NCBI RefSeq assembly: GCF_000711215.1
Contig: NZ_JOMF01000007.1
Span: 62,001-126,000, forward strand
From: Methanomicrobium mobile BP
GTDB lineage: Archaea; Halobacteriota; Methanomicrobia; Methanomicrobiales; Methanomicrobiaceae
Length of the DNA stretch: 64,000 nt
Reading direction: 5' to 3'
Shown here piece after piece: positions 1-8,304 of this stretch (the first letter of the stretch is position 1; every line of letters starts with the position of its first letter). The notes under the pieces were generated by a model. That model ran no database searches. It was not told the DNA's origin and saw only the letters and a list, made by a program, of their open reading frames with translations. Both the position numbers and the translations under genes were made by a program.

Positions 1-992
1 CACCCGAAGTAGGAAAACCCACGGGAAAGCGTGTGGCAGTTGTGGGTTCGGGACCCGCGGGGCTTACCGCCGCTGCCGAGCTTGCACGCTACGGTCACAG
101 CGTCACGCTCTTTGAGTCGCTCCATGCGCCCGGCGGCGTTCTGACCTACGGCATCCCCTCGTTCAGACTTCCCAAGGATATCGTGCGCGAGGAGATTGAT
201 CAGGTCTTAAAGCTCGGCGTTGATCTGAAGCTGAATCACATAGTAGGCAGAAGTGTCCCTGTCGATGAACTTCTTGCCTATGATGCGGTCTTCCTGGGCA
301 TGGGCGCGGGGCTGCCGTCTTTCATGAACATAGAGGGCGAAGGACTTAACGGCGTTTACTCGGCAAACGAGTTTCTGACCCGCGTCAATCTCATGCATGC
401 CGACAAATTCCCCGATTATGACACGCCCGTCATAAAAGGAAAGAAGGTTGTTGTGGTCGGCGGCGGCAACGTAGCCATGGACGCATCCCGCGTTGCAAGA
501 AGGATGGGTGCCGAGGTTAAACTGGTCTACAGACGCCGCATGGAAGATCTTCCCGCACGTCTGGATGAGATAAAGAACGCGGTCGAAGAAGGTGTGGAGT
601 TCATGTGCTGCGCAAACCCGACGAAGATCCTCGGCGAAGTCGCGGTCTCCGGAATCGAGTGCGTTAAGATGGATATGGGCAAACTTGACGAGAGCGGCAG
701 ACCGGTTCCCGTTCCGATGAGCGGTCCGGATGCGACCTTTATGCTTGATGCCGATGTTGTCATAGAAGCAATCGGTCAGAGTCCCAATCCGCTTCTCCTC
801 TCCCTCATGCCCGATCTTGAGAGAGGCAGACACGGAACCGTATTCGTTAATGCCGCAGGTATGACCTCGATACTTCATGTCTTTGCAGGCGGAGATATCG
901 CAACCGGCGCCGCTACGGTCATAGAAGCAATGGGTACTGCAAAGAAAGCGGCGGCGGCAATGAATGAGTATCTGACAAAGATCTCGGAATAG
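1..992 (+). CDS. gltA: NADPH-dependent glutamate synthase small-subunit-type flavoprotein, 5' end cut
   Basis: FAD/NAD(P)-binding oxidoreductase of the glutamate synthase beta-subunit/NfnB-like superfamily. The frame is open to the window edge (codons from base 3), so the N-terminus, normally carrying an iron-sulfur domain, is missing. The first visible nucleotide-binding motif is GSGPAG near codon 15. A second Rossmann motif, VVGGGNVAMDA, marks the NAD(P)H site about 140 residues on. The C-terminus ends with GGDIATGAATVIEAMGTAKKAA, shown here only as the family's FAD-closing GD element. In methanogens such proteins usually pair with a ferredoxin-NADP reductase-like subunit, and that partner would lie upstream. 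The GTG at 33 is inside the domain and is not the start. Family is sure; the substrate (glutamate synthase or NADPH:ferredoxin oxidoreductase) is not. Confidence 0.85.
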   Translation, partial: PEVGKPTGKRVAVVGSGPAGLTAAAELARYGHSVTLFESLHAPGGVLTYGIPSFRLPKDIVREEIDQVLKLGVDLKLNHIVGRSVPVDELLAYDAVFLGMGAGLPSFMNIEGEGLNGVYSANEFLTRVNLMHADKFPDYDTPVIKGKKVVVVGGGNVAMDASRVARRMGAEVKLVYRRRMEDLPARLDEIKNAVEEGVEFMCCANPTKILGEVAVSGIECVKMDMGKLDESGRPVPVPMSGPDATFMLDADVVIEAIGQSPNPLLLSLMPDLERGRHGTVFVNAAGMTSILHVFAGGDIATGAATVIEAMGTAKKAAAAMNEYLTKISE

Positions 993-997
993 GTATA

Positions 998-1027
998 TCT
1001 CTTTTTTCTTTATTTTCTCTTTTTTTA
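998..1027 (+). terminator. T-rich transcription terminator after the flavoprotein gene
   Basis: Immediately after the TAG at 990-992 the + strand has three runs of T (about 6, 4 and 7 residues) broken by C and A. Archaeal RNA polymerase terminates at such U-tracts without needing a hairpin. The convergent gene on the other side ends at 1196. Confidence 0.6.
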
Positions 1028-1195
1028 AATTCACATAACGTTAAACCGTTACTGTCGTTACGTCCTGATATACATGCGATAACGTATTTGATCTGATAGC
1101 GGATGTGTCCGGTAAAAACCGTTAAAAAAGTGATGTAAAAGAATGATTGGTGTTTTGTTGTTTTGTTAAATGCTTTAATACTTTATGCTTTGTTT

Positions 1196-2305
1196 TTATC
1201 CAAGTTCATCCCAGGATGTCTTACGCCTGTATACGAAGAATCCGGCAATTGCAATGACAACCACAATGCCGATTATGACAAATATACCGGTGCCGCCCAT
1301 ATCGGGTATTATACCTTTACTGACTTCAGCATAGAGTTCTTCCGCACTTGCGAGTGCTTCCGAGGCTTTTGCATGTGCAGTCTCGGCAACCGTATATGCC
1401 TGTGCATAGTTTTCGTTTGCCATCAGACCGTTTGCGGAGTTAAGCGATGACTGAGCGGATTCAACCTTTGTCTCGATGTTGAGGACCCTTGCATCATTGG
1501 TCATGCTGCGGTTGACCTTGAAGTCCGTGATATAGTAAGCGGTCTTTTCCAATGCCGCAGTCGTCTCGTCTATGGATTTCTGTGCCCAGGATTTCTCGAG
1601 CTGTGTTTTTCCTTCCGTAATTATCTTCTGTGCATCGTCCAGAAGCACCTTTGCGGTCGCATATGATGCCGTTGCCGACTGAATCCATTTTTCTCTTGCG
1701 GCATCGTATTTTGCCTGTGCCTGAGATACATCAACACCGGTCTTTAATTTGTCGGTAATTTCGGTCTCGAACGTGCTTAAATCCGACTCGACAATGGCAC
1801 GTAATTTGTCGATATCCTCCGGAATTACGACCATTACATCCACTTCGTAATGACTTCCCGATATGGTGTTTCCGTTTGCATCTATCTGTTCAATACTGAA
1901 GATTGCTTTCTCACCGCTTGTAGGCATTGAAGGAATCGTACCTGTCAAAACTATACTCAGTGCGATGGTATTTTGTGACGGATAATCGAGCATATAACCA
2001 CTGATTGTAAGCACCTGTCTGCTTACGGTCTGTTCCTGACCGTGACCGTTTATCTTGACCGTGTAGACCCATTCGGGGTTGTCAAGATCGGTATATGCCC
2101 TGACAGAATGCTGTCCCGGGAATGTTGAGCCGCCTGTTGTGGCAAAGGGCACTTCTGCCGTAATCGTCACCCTGTCTCCGGGGGTGTACGATGTCTGATC
2201 AGGTGTCAGTTTTGTAATAGGCTCTTGAATGTTTGCTGCCGCGACCGACTGGACGAGGCAGAGTGCAAAGATTGCCAGTATTAAAAATAATATGGATTTT
2301 TTCAT
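1196..2305 (-). CDS. Secreted, single-pass membrane-anchored protein coupled to CetZ
   Basis: Not a family I recognise. It has an N-terminal signal peptide (Lys-Lys, then a hydrophobic stretch ending in VAAA). A beta-rich Thr/Pro/Gly region of roughly 140 residues follows, then an alanine-, lysine- and glutamate-rich helical region (about 150-330) likely to be coiled coil. A C-terminal membrane segment (GIFVIIGIVVVIAIAGFFVY) precedes a short tail, RRKTSWDELG. The predicted topology is a large external part with about 12 residues in the cytoplasm. I chose ATG 2305; a GTG at 2314 overlaps the upstream cetZ stop as GTGA and gives three extra residues. The tight overlap implies co-translation with CetZ. 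Role unknown; an envelope link to the CetZ cytoskeleton is inference. Confidence 0.75.
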   Translation of the reverse strand: MKKSILFLILAIFALCLVQSVAAANIQEPITKLTPDQTSYTPGDRVTITAEVPFATTGGSTFPGQHSVRAYTDLDNPEWVYTVKINGHGQEQTVSRQVLTISGYMLDYPSQNTIALSIVLTGTIPSMPTSGEKAIFSIEQIDANGNTISGSHYEVDVMVVIPEDIDKLRAIVESDLSTFETEITDKLKTGVDVSQAQAKYDAAREKWIQSATASYATAKVLLDDAQKIITEGKTQLEKSWAQKSIDETTAALEKTAYYITDFKVNRSMTNDARVLNIETKVESAQSSLNSANGLMANENYAQAYTVAETAHAKASEALASAEELYAEVSKGIIPDMGGTGIFVIIGIVVVIAIAGFFVYRRKTSWDELG

Positions 2306-2310
2306 GCTAC

Positions 2311-3483
2311 TCACTCGAACAGCGGATCAATCTCGCCGTTATCAAACATCGTCACACGGCGTTCTTTGGATTTGATAACGTCTTCTTTTGTCTCTTTTGC
2401 GATCTCGAGAAGTTCTCTGATACGCGGTGCGTCGCCGATTGTAGCCAGAACCACAACTGCCGCAATCTTTGAACTCTCTGTCGGATAATCTCCACCACGT
2501 ACTTCTACGCCGGCGATGTTCTCCTCAACCCAGGACTTCGATTTCTCGACACCCTTTCTGTCCATCTCGTCGGGAGGACCTGCGATAAGGACAAGGGCAC
2601 GCTCAGCGGTCGTATAGTCGCACGGGAGCGTAAGTCTTCCGAGCATTGCACGTCTGACAAGCCCTATGACTTTTGCGGACTTGTCTTCGCCGGTGAGCAC
2701 CTCCTCGGTTGCCTCCTTCTTCTTGACCGAGAATCCTCCGAGGAATCCCTTCTTCTGCTGAACGCTCTTGGTTACTTTCTCGCTGATTGCGTAACCGACC
2801 GAGGTCACACCGCCGCCGCGCAGGGTGTTGATGATCTCACTGGAATCTACGACCATCTCACCGACGCCGCTCTTTCCGACCTCGCCGGCGCGGAAGAGAA
2901 CACCGAAGCGGCGAACTATTTCGTCGTTCAGGCGTTCGTATGCGGTTCTGACACTCTCTCCCTCGTTCTTCCATGCGCTGTTATCGAAGATGAAGGTGTT
3001 ATCGGCTTCGTTTACAAGCGTGGACAGACTTCTTGCCGCATTGTAGGAATAAAGTCTTCCTTCTTCCGGAGCCGGAAGAATTCCGAGAGCGTATACGGGC
3101 TCACGGTATATGCGCTTTAAGTGGCGGCAGAGTACGGGGGATCCTCCCGAGCCTGTTCCGCCTCCGAGACCTGCACAGACGACAAATGCATCGATATCGT
3201 GGGTACCTCTCGTATCGATTGTATTTATGATGCTGTCTATCTCATCTGCGGTAATCTTAGCGCCGGTTACGTTATCGGTGCCTACACCGTGACCTTTTAC
3301 TACGGTCTGTCCAATAAGGATGCGGTCACGCAACTCTATATTTTTAAGACCCATCAGGTCAGTTCTTGCAGTGTTTACTGCAATTCCTCTAAAGCTTCGG
3401 ACAGGGGCTCTTTTATCCTGTTCCATGAACATATCTACTATTTTGCCCCCGGCCTGGCCAAATCCTATGAAAAAGACTCTCAT
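2311..3483 (-). CDS. cetZ: CetZ-type tubulin/FtsZ-superfamily GTPase
   Basis: Cytoskeletal GTPase of the archaeal CetZ group, known in haloarchaea to act in cell shape and motility rather than division. The 390-residue protein opens with the T1 motif GFGQAGG (7-13) and has an intact T4 signature GGGTGSG (107-113). The tubulin C-terminal domain follows, with AGPPDEM and GGDYP near 300-340. It differs from the true FtsZ at 23268-24386 in T1 and in the lack of the long FtsZ-type tail. The start ATG is preceded by GGATGGTG as ribosome-binding site. Its stop overlaps a GTG of the downstream envelope protein gene, so the two form an operon. A second, divergent relative lies at 54873-58298. Confidence 0.9.
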   Translation of the reverse strand: MRVFFIGFGQAGGKIVDMFMEQDKRAPVRSFRGIAVNTARTDLMGLKNIELRDRILIGQTVVKGHGVGTDNVTGAKITADEIDSIINTIDTRGTHDIDAFVVCAGLGGGTGSGGSPVLCRHLKRIYREPVYALGILPAPEEGRLYSYNAARSLSTLVNEADNTFIFDNSAWKNEGESVRTAYERLNDEIVRRFGVLFRAGEVGKSGVGEMVVDSSEIINTLRGGGVTSVGYAISEKVTKSVQQKKGFLGGFSVKKKEATEEVLTGEDKSAKVIGLVRRAMLGRLTLPCDYTTAERALVLIAGPPDEMDRKGVEKSKSWVEENIAGVEVRGGDYPTESSKIAAVVVLATIGDAPRIRELLEIAKETKEDVIKSKERRVTMFDNGEIDPLFE

Positions 3484-3530
3484 TTAACAAAACACCATCC
3501 AATGGAATACTAGTCTTCCAATTGTTTCAG

Positions 3531-3540
3531 GATATAAAAA
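3531..3540 (-). promoter_or_regulatory. TATA-like promoter of cetZ
   Basis: On the minus strand TTTTTATATC lies about 50 bp upstream of the cetZ ATG. A start site some 25 bp downstream would give a leader of about 25 nt. Assigned by pattern and spacing only. Confidence 0.4.
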
Positions 3541-3725
3541 TGTATTACTTCAGTACTTCAAAAACCTTCTTATCCATTATCATATTTTTACAGAAAATTA
3601 CTCTCTTAATCGGAATGTCTGACATTTTTAATGCAGTGATATCGGATGTTTCGTCCCTCTGCATGTACAATTATGATCAGTTATGTTAATGAAATTTATT
3701 TAATCGGATAGCATCGTAATATAGA

Positions 3726-3790
3726 AGCGGAAGATGGAATCGGAAGATGGAATCGGAAGACATAATCGGAAGATAGAATCGAAAGATGGC
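3726..3790. repeat. Short tandem repeat, unit about 13-14 bp
   Basis: Five imperfect copies of a unit like ATCGGAAGATGGA follow head to tail. Copies differ by one to three bases. No spacers, so it is not a CRISPR. It is one of many intergenic short tandem repeats in this window. Confidence 0.8.
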
Positions 3791-4005
3791 TGCGGAATAT
3801 TGTTGCCCGTGAGCATGTGCAAAAAGACAGCCCTGCCGGAAGATCTGCGGGGAGATCATGCAAAAAGATGAAATTCTCTGTAAGCCATATATTAATTCAT
3901 ATTTACGATAAGCGATAATATTTTAGAGCAGTGAGAATATCGGAAAATACTTGGAATACCGAGATTCTTGAGATTACTGAGAAGACTGTGAATATCGGAG
4001 AATAA

Positions 4006-4977
4006 ATGAATCTTAAAAAAATAGGTGCATTCGTAATTCCCACAATAATTGCCGTCGCAATCATTGCCTATATGCTTTACAGTATCCGCGACGATCTCTT
4101 TGTTGCCATAGATCACGCCGTTCCGGCATATCTCATAATTGCGGTGCTTATCTGTTTCTTCTCGTGGATTCTGAGGGGACTGAGGTATAAATATATCCTC
4201 GAGAAACTCAGCGTCGGGATAACTCTCTTCAAATCGATTGCCTGTATCTTTATCTCACAGACTGCGAACATGATAATTCCCGCAAGGCTCGGTGATCTGC
4301 TCAGACTGTTCATCATAAAGCATGAATCCGATGCAACCTACTCCAACGGGCTTTCATCCATTGTTGCGGAGCGCTTCTTTGATATCGTGATAGTCGCTCT
4401 TCTCGGAGCCGTCACCATGCCGTTCATCCTCAATGTGCCGGAATGGTTCTCGACCGTCATCGGTTTCACGCTCGCAATCTCGTTTGTCTTCGTTCTTGTA
4501 ATCTTCGCACTCAAAGACATTCACAGCAGCAACAGATTCATTGCCTTCGGTCTCAATCTTATCGCCGAGATTAAGAAGGCTTACTCGAGTATATCCGCGC
4601 TTTTCGTGCTGTCCTCCACAACCGCCGTCATATGGCTCATGGATTCCCTTATCTGCTATGTAATCGCGCTCATGTTCAATGCGCAGATTCCGTTTATCAT
4701 AATTGTTCTGGCAATTGTCATAGGTAATCTCGTAAAGGCGGTGCCGGTGACGCCCGGAGGTATAGGAACTTACGAGATTGCGGTTGCACTGACACTGGCA
4801 ATCTCGGGAACGCCGGCGGCGGTCGCGACCATAATCGCCGTAATCGATCACCTTGTGAAGAATGTGGTCACGCTTGTCGGCGGCGTTGTCTCGCTGTATA
4901 TATTCGGCGACTGGTCGGTTGACCTCATGAAAAGAGCGTTCTCAAAGGGAATCAGCAAAGAAGACATTAAGGACTGA
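4006..4977 (+). CDS. Flippase-like integral membrane protein (lysylphosphatidylglycerol synthase TM/UPF0104 family)
   Basis: A 323-residue polytopic membrane protein with about eight hydrophobic segments and the family-typical motifs PARLGDLLR (about 86-94) and VTPGGIGTYE (about 247-256). Family members include the membrane part of bacterial MprF and the C-terminal part of haloarchaeal AglD; they are thought to move lipid-linked substrates across the membrane. The ATG follows CGGAGAATAA. The DUF2298 membrane protein 110 bp downstream on the same strand suggests a shared role in surface glycan or lipid handling, which is inference. The C-terminus ends in a charged cytoplasmic tail rich in Lys, Asp and Glu. 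Confidence 0.8.
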   Translation: MNLKKIGAFVIPTIIAVAIIAYMLYSIRDDLFVAIDHAVPAYLIIAVLICFFSWILRGLRYKYILEKLSVGITLFKSIACIFISQTANMIIPARLGDLLRLFIIKHESDATYSNGLSSIVAERFFDIVIVALLGAVTMPFILNVPEWFSTVIGFTLAISFVFVLVIFALKDIHSSNRFIAFGLNLIAEIKKAYSSISALFVLSSTTAVIWLMDSLICYVIALMFNAQIPFIIIVLAIVIGNLVKAVPVTPGGIGTYEIAVALTLAISGTPAAVATIIAVIDHLVKNVVTLVGGVVSLYIFGDWSVDLMKRAFSKGISKEDIKD

Positions 4978-4987
4978 TCATTTAAAG

Positions 4988-5045
4988 GGAATTAATGACT
5001 TGGGTATTAATGACGTGGAATTAATGACCGGGGAATTAATGACTG
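4988..5045. repeat. Tandem repeat, about 14-15 bp unit
   Basis: Four head-to-tail copies of a unit like GGGAATTAATGACT fill most of the gap between the flippase-like gene and the DUF2298 gene. Copies are slightly diverged. The repeat sits in the probable leader or promoter area of the downstream gene. Confidence 0.8.
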
Positions 5046-5089
5046 ATTTTTTAACGACTGAGAACATAATTAACAGTAAATTGTAAAGC

Positions 5090-7273
5090 ATGACCGAACT
5101 TTTTGCCGCAGTTGTCTGGCTGATTCTTCTGAAATTCATCCAGTTATCAATATATCCGATGTTTAAGGGCGCATTGCCGCGCTTTGCCTACGGCATATCG
5201 TATCCGCTATCGCTTCTCTTTCTGACCCTCCTTACATGGTATTGCGGGCTTGTCGGGGTGACGCTTTACGCCGCACTCATACCGTTTGCCGTGCTCATGG
5301 TTTACTTTGCGTATATGCGCGAGTATACCTTTGAGAGTCTGCGCGGGAATCTCTCATGGGATGTTGTCTTTCTGCTGCTCTTCATCGCCATGCTTGAGGT
5401 GCGGTATCTCAACCCGTCCGTGAGCTACGGCGAAAAACTGATGGATCATGCGTTTCTGGTCTCGATAATCAACAATCCCGTCGTATCCCCCGCTGATCCG
5501 TGGTATGCCGGCGGCGTCCTTGATGTCTATTATTATCTGGGTCACTGGATGTTCGGCGCAATCGGCGCAATACTCGGCATTAAGTCGACCGTTGTCTTCA
5601 ATCTGATACTGCCGACAGTATTCGCAAATATGGGGGTCGCGCTCTTTGCCTGCGGCAGACTCCTGCTTAAGAGATATCACTGGCTGCCGGTTCTGACACT
5701 CTTCCTTGTTAATCCGGCTTTCGTCTGGTATCTGGCGCTCGGAAGCCCCCTGACTTCGGTGATGTGGGACAGCACGCGAACAATAGAGAACTGCATCACG
5801 GAGTATCCCTTATTTTCAATGCTCTGGGGCGACCCGCATGCGCATGTGATTGCGATGTTCAACCAGTTGCTCTTCATATTCCTCCTGATGCTCGTTTATC
5901 TGAAGTGGCATGACTTAAGCAGTCGGGGCAGGATTCTTCTCGCCATTGCTCTCGCTCTGAGTCTGGGAAGCATGCCGCTGATGAACACATGGGACGTTCT
6001 GGTATATGCGCCGCTGATGCTTCTCTTTGCCGTAATCACGGGGCTTAAGGAATGTCGGGCAGGGATTGCTGAGAGCGCGTGCGGTGCGCAGGGCCCCGGC
6101 AGTGTTAACGGTGCGGGAGGTGTAGTGCATTGGTTTACGGATTTGATACGAAATATTCCTATGCTCATCTTTATCGGCGTTCCGATAATCTCCGTAATTA
6201 TCTATGCGCCGTATTATCTGATGATGAATGCCGTCGGAATCGAGGGGATAGGAATTGTCACAACGCCGACCGAAATCCTGCCGTTCCTGCTGGTATACGG
6301 ATTCTTCCTCTTCGTGCTGTATGCAGAGACCTTCTGGGATCTGGTCAGGAGACCGTATCTGATTATATTCGGCGTTGTCTTTGCACTCGCGGGATACGTG
6401 GGTGCGGGTCTGTGCATAATCCCCGCGCTTGCTCTCATAATCCGCGTTCTCGATTCAAAGTCGGAAAAGCTGCCGCAGGACATCATAGCCGCGGTAGGAA
6501 TACTTATCGTGATGTTTACCGAGCTTGTCTATCTGAAGGACAATATGGGCGATATCTATTACAGGCAGAATACGGTCTTCAAGTTCGGCGTCATGGCATG
6601 TCTGATGCTCAGTGTATCCTGTCTCTTCTATATCGGCAGATTCTTCGAGAAGCGCAAGGGAATTGCGGAAGACGAAGTTGCGGGGGACGAAGCCTGCGAT
6701 ACGGATTCGGGAATCTGTGCGGGTGATGGCGTTGCGGACACCAACGCCCCGTCTCTCTCCAATCTCTTGCGCGGTTCGGGCACAATCCCCGCGCTTATAC
6801 TTGCGGTCATAATTGTCGCGATGCCGTTTGCCGTTCCCGACTTAAGTTACGGATACGGCGGTCACAGCCTTGACGGCATGAAATGGGTAAGCATTCAGTA
6901 TCCCGACGATTATGAGGCACTCGTCTATCTTCAAAGCCTTGATCCTAACAGTATCGGAGGGATAGTCGAGGCTGAAGGCGGCGATTACAAATACTACTCC
7001 AGAGTCTCGGCATTTACGGGAATACCCACGATAATCGGAATGCCCTTCCACGAAGAGATGTGGCGCGGCAGCGACGGTCATGTCGGTGAGAGAATGGGGG
7101 ATGTCAGAAGAATCTATGAGAACCCCGATCTCTGTCTAAATCTGATGGCAAAATACGGAATGACCCATATCTTTGTGGGGCAGTCCGAAAGGGATGTCTA
7201 CAATGTAAACCTGCCGCTTGATAAGTTGACCGAAGTCTTCTCAAACGGCGGCACGGTCATTTACAAAATCTGA
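5090..7273 (+). CDS. DUF2298 (Chlor_Arch_YYY type) polytopic membrane protein
   Basis: A 727-residue integral membrane protein with a dozen or more predicted transmembrane helices and a soluble C-terminal domain. Family traits visible are the GDPHAHV motif (about 244-250), the YNT-like hydrophilic loops and a C-terminal segment ending in GGTVIYKI. DUF2298 proteins occur in archaea and Chloroflexi and resemble GT-C glycosyltransferases in topology, so transfer of sugars from lipid carriers is a fair guess. Two hydrophilic low-complexity inserts stand out, one around residue 325 (Gly/Ala-rich) and one around 525 (Asp/Ala-rich). No clear Shine-Dalgarno precedes the ATG. It probably forms a unit with the upstream flippase-like gene. 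Confidence 0.8.
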   Translation: MTELFAAVVWLILLKFIQLSIYPMFKGALPRFAYGISYPLSLLFLTLLTWYCGLVGVTLYAALIPFAVLMVYFAYMREYTFESLRGNLSWDVVFLLLFIAMLEVRYLNPSVSYGEKLMDHAFLVSIINNPVVSPADPWYAGGVLDVYYYLGHWMFGAIGAILGIKSTVVFNLILPTVFANMGVALFACGRLLLKRYHWLPVLTLFLVNPAFVWYLALGSPLTSVMWDSTRTIENCITEYPLFSMLWGDPHAHVIAMFNQLLFIFLLMLVYLKWHDLSSRGRILLAIALALSLGSMPLMNTWDVLVYAPLMLLFAVITGLKECRAGIAESACGAQGPGSVNGAGGVVHWFTDLIRNIPMLIFIGVPIISVIIYAPYYLMMNAVGIEGIGIVTTPTEILPFLLVYGFFLFVLYAETFWDLVRRPYLIIFGVVFALAGYVGAGLCIIPALALIIRVLDSKSEKLPQDIIAAVGILIVMFTELVYLKDNMGDIYYRQNTVFKFGVMACLMLSVSCLFYIGRFFEKRKGIAEDEVAGDEACDTDSGICAGDGVADTNAPSLSNLLRGSGTIPALILAVIIVAMPFAVPDLSYGYGGHSLDGMKWVSIQYPDDYEALVYLQSLDPNSIGGIVEAEGGDYKYYSRVSAFTGIPTIIGMPFHEEMWRGSDGHVGERMGDVRRIYENPDLCLNLMAKYGMTHIFVGQSERDVYNVNLPLDKLTEVFSNGGTVIYKI

Positions 7274-7361
7274 CCTGTTATGCCGCATCCCCGTCTCTTA
7301 TTTTCGCGGCGTAAAAAAGTCCTCAGGTCATTGCAAAAATCTTTATGTGCTTTCGTGTCGA

Positions 7362-7370
7362 TTTAATATA
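7362..7370 (+). promoter_or_regulatory. TATA-like promoter of the L7Ae operon
   Basis: TTTAATATA lies about 150 bp upstream of the L7Ae ATG. A start about 25 bp downstream would give a long leader of about 120 nt. A second TATA-like run (GGTATAAAG, 7424-7432) is an alternative. Confidence 0.45.
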
Positions 7371-7392
7371 GCACATCAATCACTGACTGATG

Positions 7393-7516
7393 AGTGATGA
7401 GGGAGCAGTTATAAGTCGGGAAAGGTATAAAGCCCCCCGTTTATGCCGGCATTTCGGAAGATACCGCCACGGCGGTAAATCATCGAATGTCAATCTGTTC
7501 CTGAATGAGGTGAGTT
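7393..7516 (+). promoter_or_regulatory. Structured 5' leader of the L7Ae operon, box C/D-like motifs
   Basis: The leader contains GTGATGA (7394-7400), which matches the box C consensus, and CTGA (7501-7504), which matches box D. Between them GAGCAG (7403-7408) can pair with CTGTTC (7495-7500), bringing the two boxes together. It also holds the palindrome ATGCCGGCAT (7443-7452) and a hairpin TACCGC/GCGGTA (7462-7477). The Shine-Dalgarno GAGGTGA (7507-7513) lies just after the box D-like motif. L7Ae binds kink-turns formed by such boxes, so autoregulation is possible. The three bases between box C and the helix do not fit the canonical kink-turn exactly. Confidence 0.35.
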
Positions 7517-7885
7517 ATGTCTAAAGTATACGCAAAATTCGAAGTTCCTGAAGAGATTCAGAACAAAGCTCTTGAGATCTTAGAACTTTCAAGAGACACA
7601 GGAAAGATTAAGAAAGGATCAAACGAAGCAACAAAAGCTGTTGAGAGAGGAGTTGCACAGCTCGTCTTAATCGGCGGCGACGTTGAGCCTGAAGAGATTG
7701 TAATGCACCTTCCCGCACTCTGTGACGAGAAGCAGTGCCCGTATGTAATCATCAACAAGCAGAACGATGTCGGTGCGGCAAGCGGTCTCGAAGTAGGCTC
7801 CGCAGCGGCTGCAATCGTCAAGCCGGGTAAAGCAAAGGACCTCCTTGACGAGATTCTCGGTCAGATTGCCGAACTCAGAAAGTAA
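7517..7885 (+). CDS. rpl7ae: Ribosomal protein L7Ae, kink-turn RNA-binding protein
   Basis: A 122-residue full-length L7Ae. In archaea it is a subunit of the large ribosome and also the core protein of box C/D and H/ACA sRNPs and of RNase P. The RNA-binding segment is visible as [14 protein letters not shown] (about 34-47). The [10 protein letters not shown] and GAASGLEVG parts are strongly family-typical. It is first in an operon with S28e, L24e and Ndk, a conserved archaeal order. The start is fixed by GAGGTGA three bases upstream of the ATG. A structured leader precedes it. Confidence 0.96.
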   Translation: MSKVYAKFEVPEEIQNKALEILELSRDTGKIKKGSNEATKAVERGVAQLVLIGGDVEPEEIVMHLPALCDEKQCPYVIINKQNDVGAASGLEVGSAAAAIVKPGKAKDLLDEILGQIAELRK

Positions 7886-7896
7886 GGTGAATTATC

Positions 7897-8103
7897 ATGG
7901 CAGACGCAACGCCGGCAGAAGTCATTGAGATTATCGGTCCTACCGGAATGCACGGTGAGGCATTTCAGGTAAAATGCCGTATTCTTGATGGCACAAACAA
8001 GGGAAGGATCATCACCCGCAACACCGTGGGTCCGATCCGCGAGGGCGATGTGCTTATGCTCATCGAAACCGAACGCGAAGCAAAGAAATTATCGAGGCGC
8101 TGA
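7897..8103 (+). CDS. rps28e: Small-subunit ribosomal protein S28e
   Basis: A 68-residue protein of normal S28e length with an OB-type fold. The family pattern [16 protein letters not shown] is visible near the N-terminus, and the protein ends with the typical ETEREAKKL region. It starts 11 bp after L7Ae with AAGGTGA as ribosome-binding site, and ends 2 bp before L24e. In the mature 30S subunit the protein lies near the mRNA exit region. Confidence 0.95.
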   Translation: MADATPAEVIEIIGPTGMHGEAFQVKCRILDGTNKGRIITRNTVGPIREGDVLMLIETEREAKKLSRR

Positions 8104-8105
8104 AA

Positions 8106-8297
8106 ATGGTAGATTCATACGTATGCACATTCTGCGGAGAGCCTATTGAGCCCGGAACAGGTAAGATGTATGTCAAGAAAGACGGTACAATCTTCTACTT
8201 CTGCAGCTCAAAGTGCCAGAACAACTACCGCCTTGGAAGGGTTCCGCGCCGCGTAACCTGGACAAAAGCAGGTCGAAAGGCTCTCGGTAAGGACTGA
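8106..8297 (+). CDS. rpl24e: Large-subunit ribosomal protein L24e
   Basis: A 63-residue zinc-ribbon ribosomal protein. The four metal ligands are in [13 protein letters not shown] (Cys 6 and 9) and FCSSKCQNN (Cys 32 and 36). The basic C-terminus ([15 protein letters not shown]) is rRNA-binding. The gene sits between S28e and Ndk as in many euryarchaea. It overlaps neither neighbour but is spaced by 2 and 7 bp, indicating tight translational coupling. Confidence 0.95.
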   Translation: MVDSYVCTFCGEPIEPGTGKMYVKKDGTIFYFCSSKCQNNYRLGRVPRRVTWTKAGRKALGKD

Positions 8298-8304
8298 TCC
8301 CAAA

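Larger units (their letters stand above)
3484..4005. other. Divergent intergenic region between cetZ and the flippase-like gene
   Basis: About 520 bp with no convincing gene. It holds the cetZ promoter, a tandem repeat at 3726-3790, an AT-rich TATA-like stretch (about 3914-3925) suited to the rightward gene at 4006, and a small inverted repeat GATCT/AGATC near 3840-3860. A minus-strand frame of 74 codons (3892-4116) runs into the neighbouring gene and has no coding character. Confidence 0.5.

Noticed and set aside
207-1034. 275-codon minus-strand frame opposite the flavoprotein gene
   Set aside because: The + strand frame has all the flavoprotein motifs; the minus frame is an antisense shadow with no family features.
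6130-6726. 198-codon + strand frame inside the DUF2298 gene
   Set aside because: Out-of-frame shadow rich in Arg, Cys and Asn; the DUF2298 frame continues through it.
7394-7504. Free-standing box C/D guide RNA
   Set aside because: Box C to box D distance (about 107 nt) is too long for an archaeal C/D sRNA, and no clear D'/C' boxes lie between them; a leader kink-turn is the better reading.
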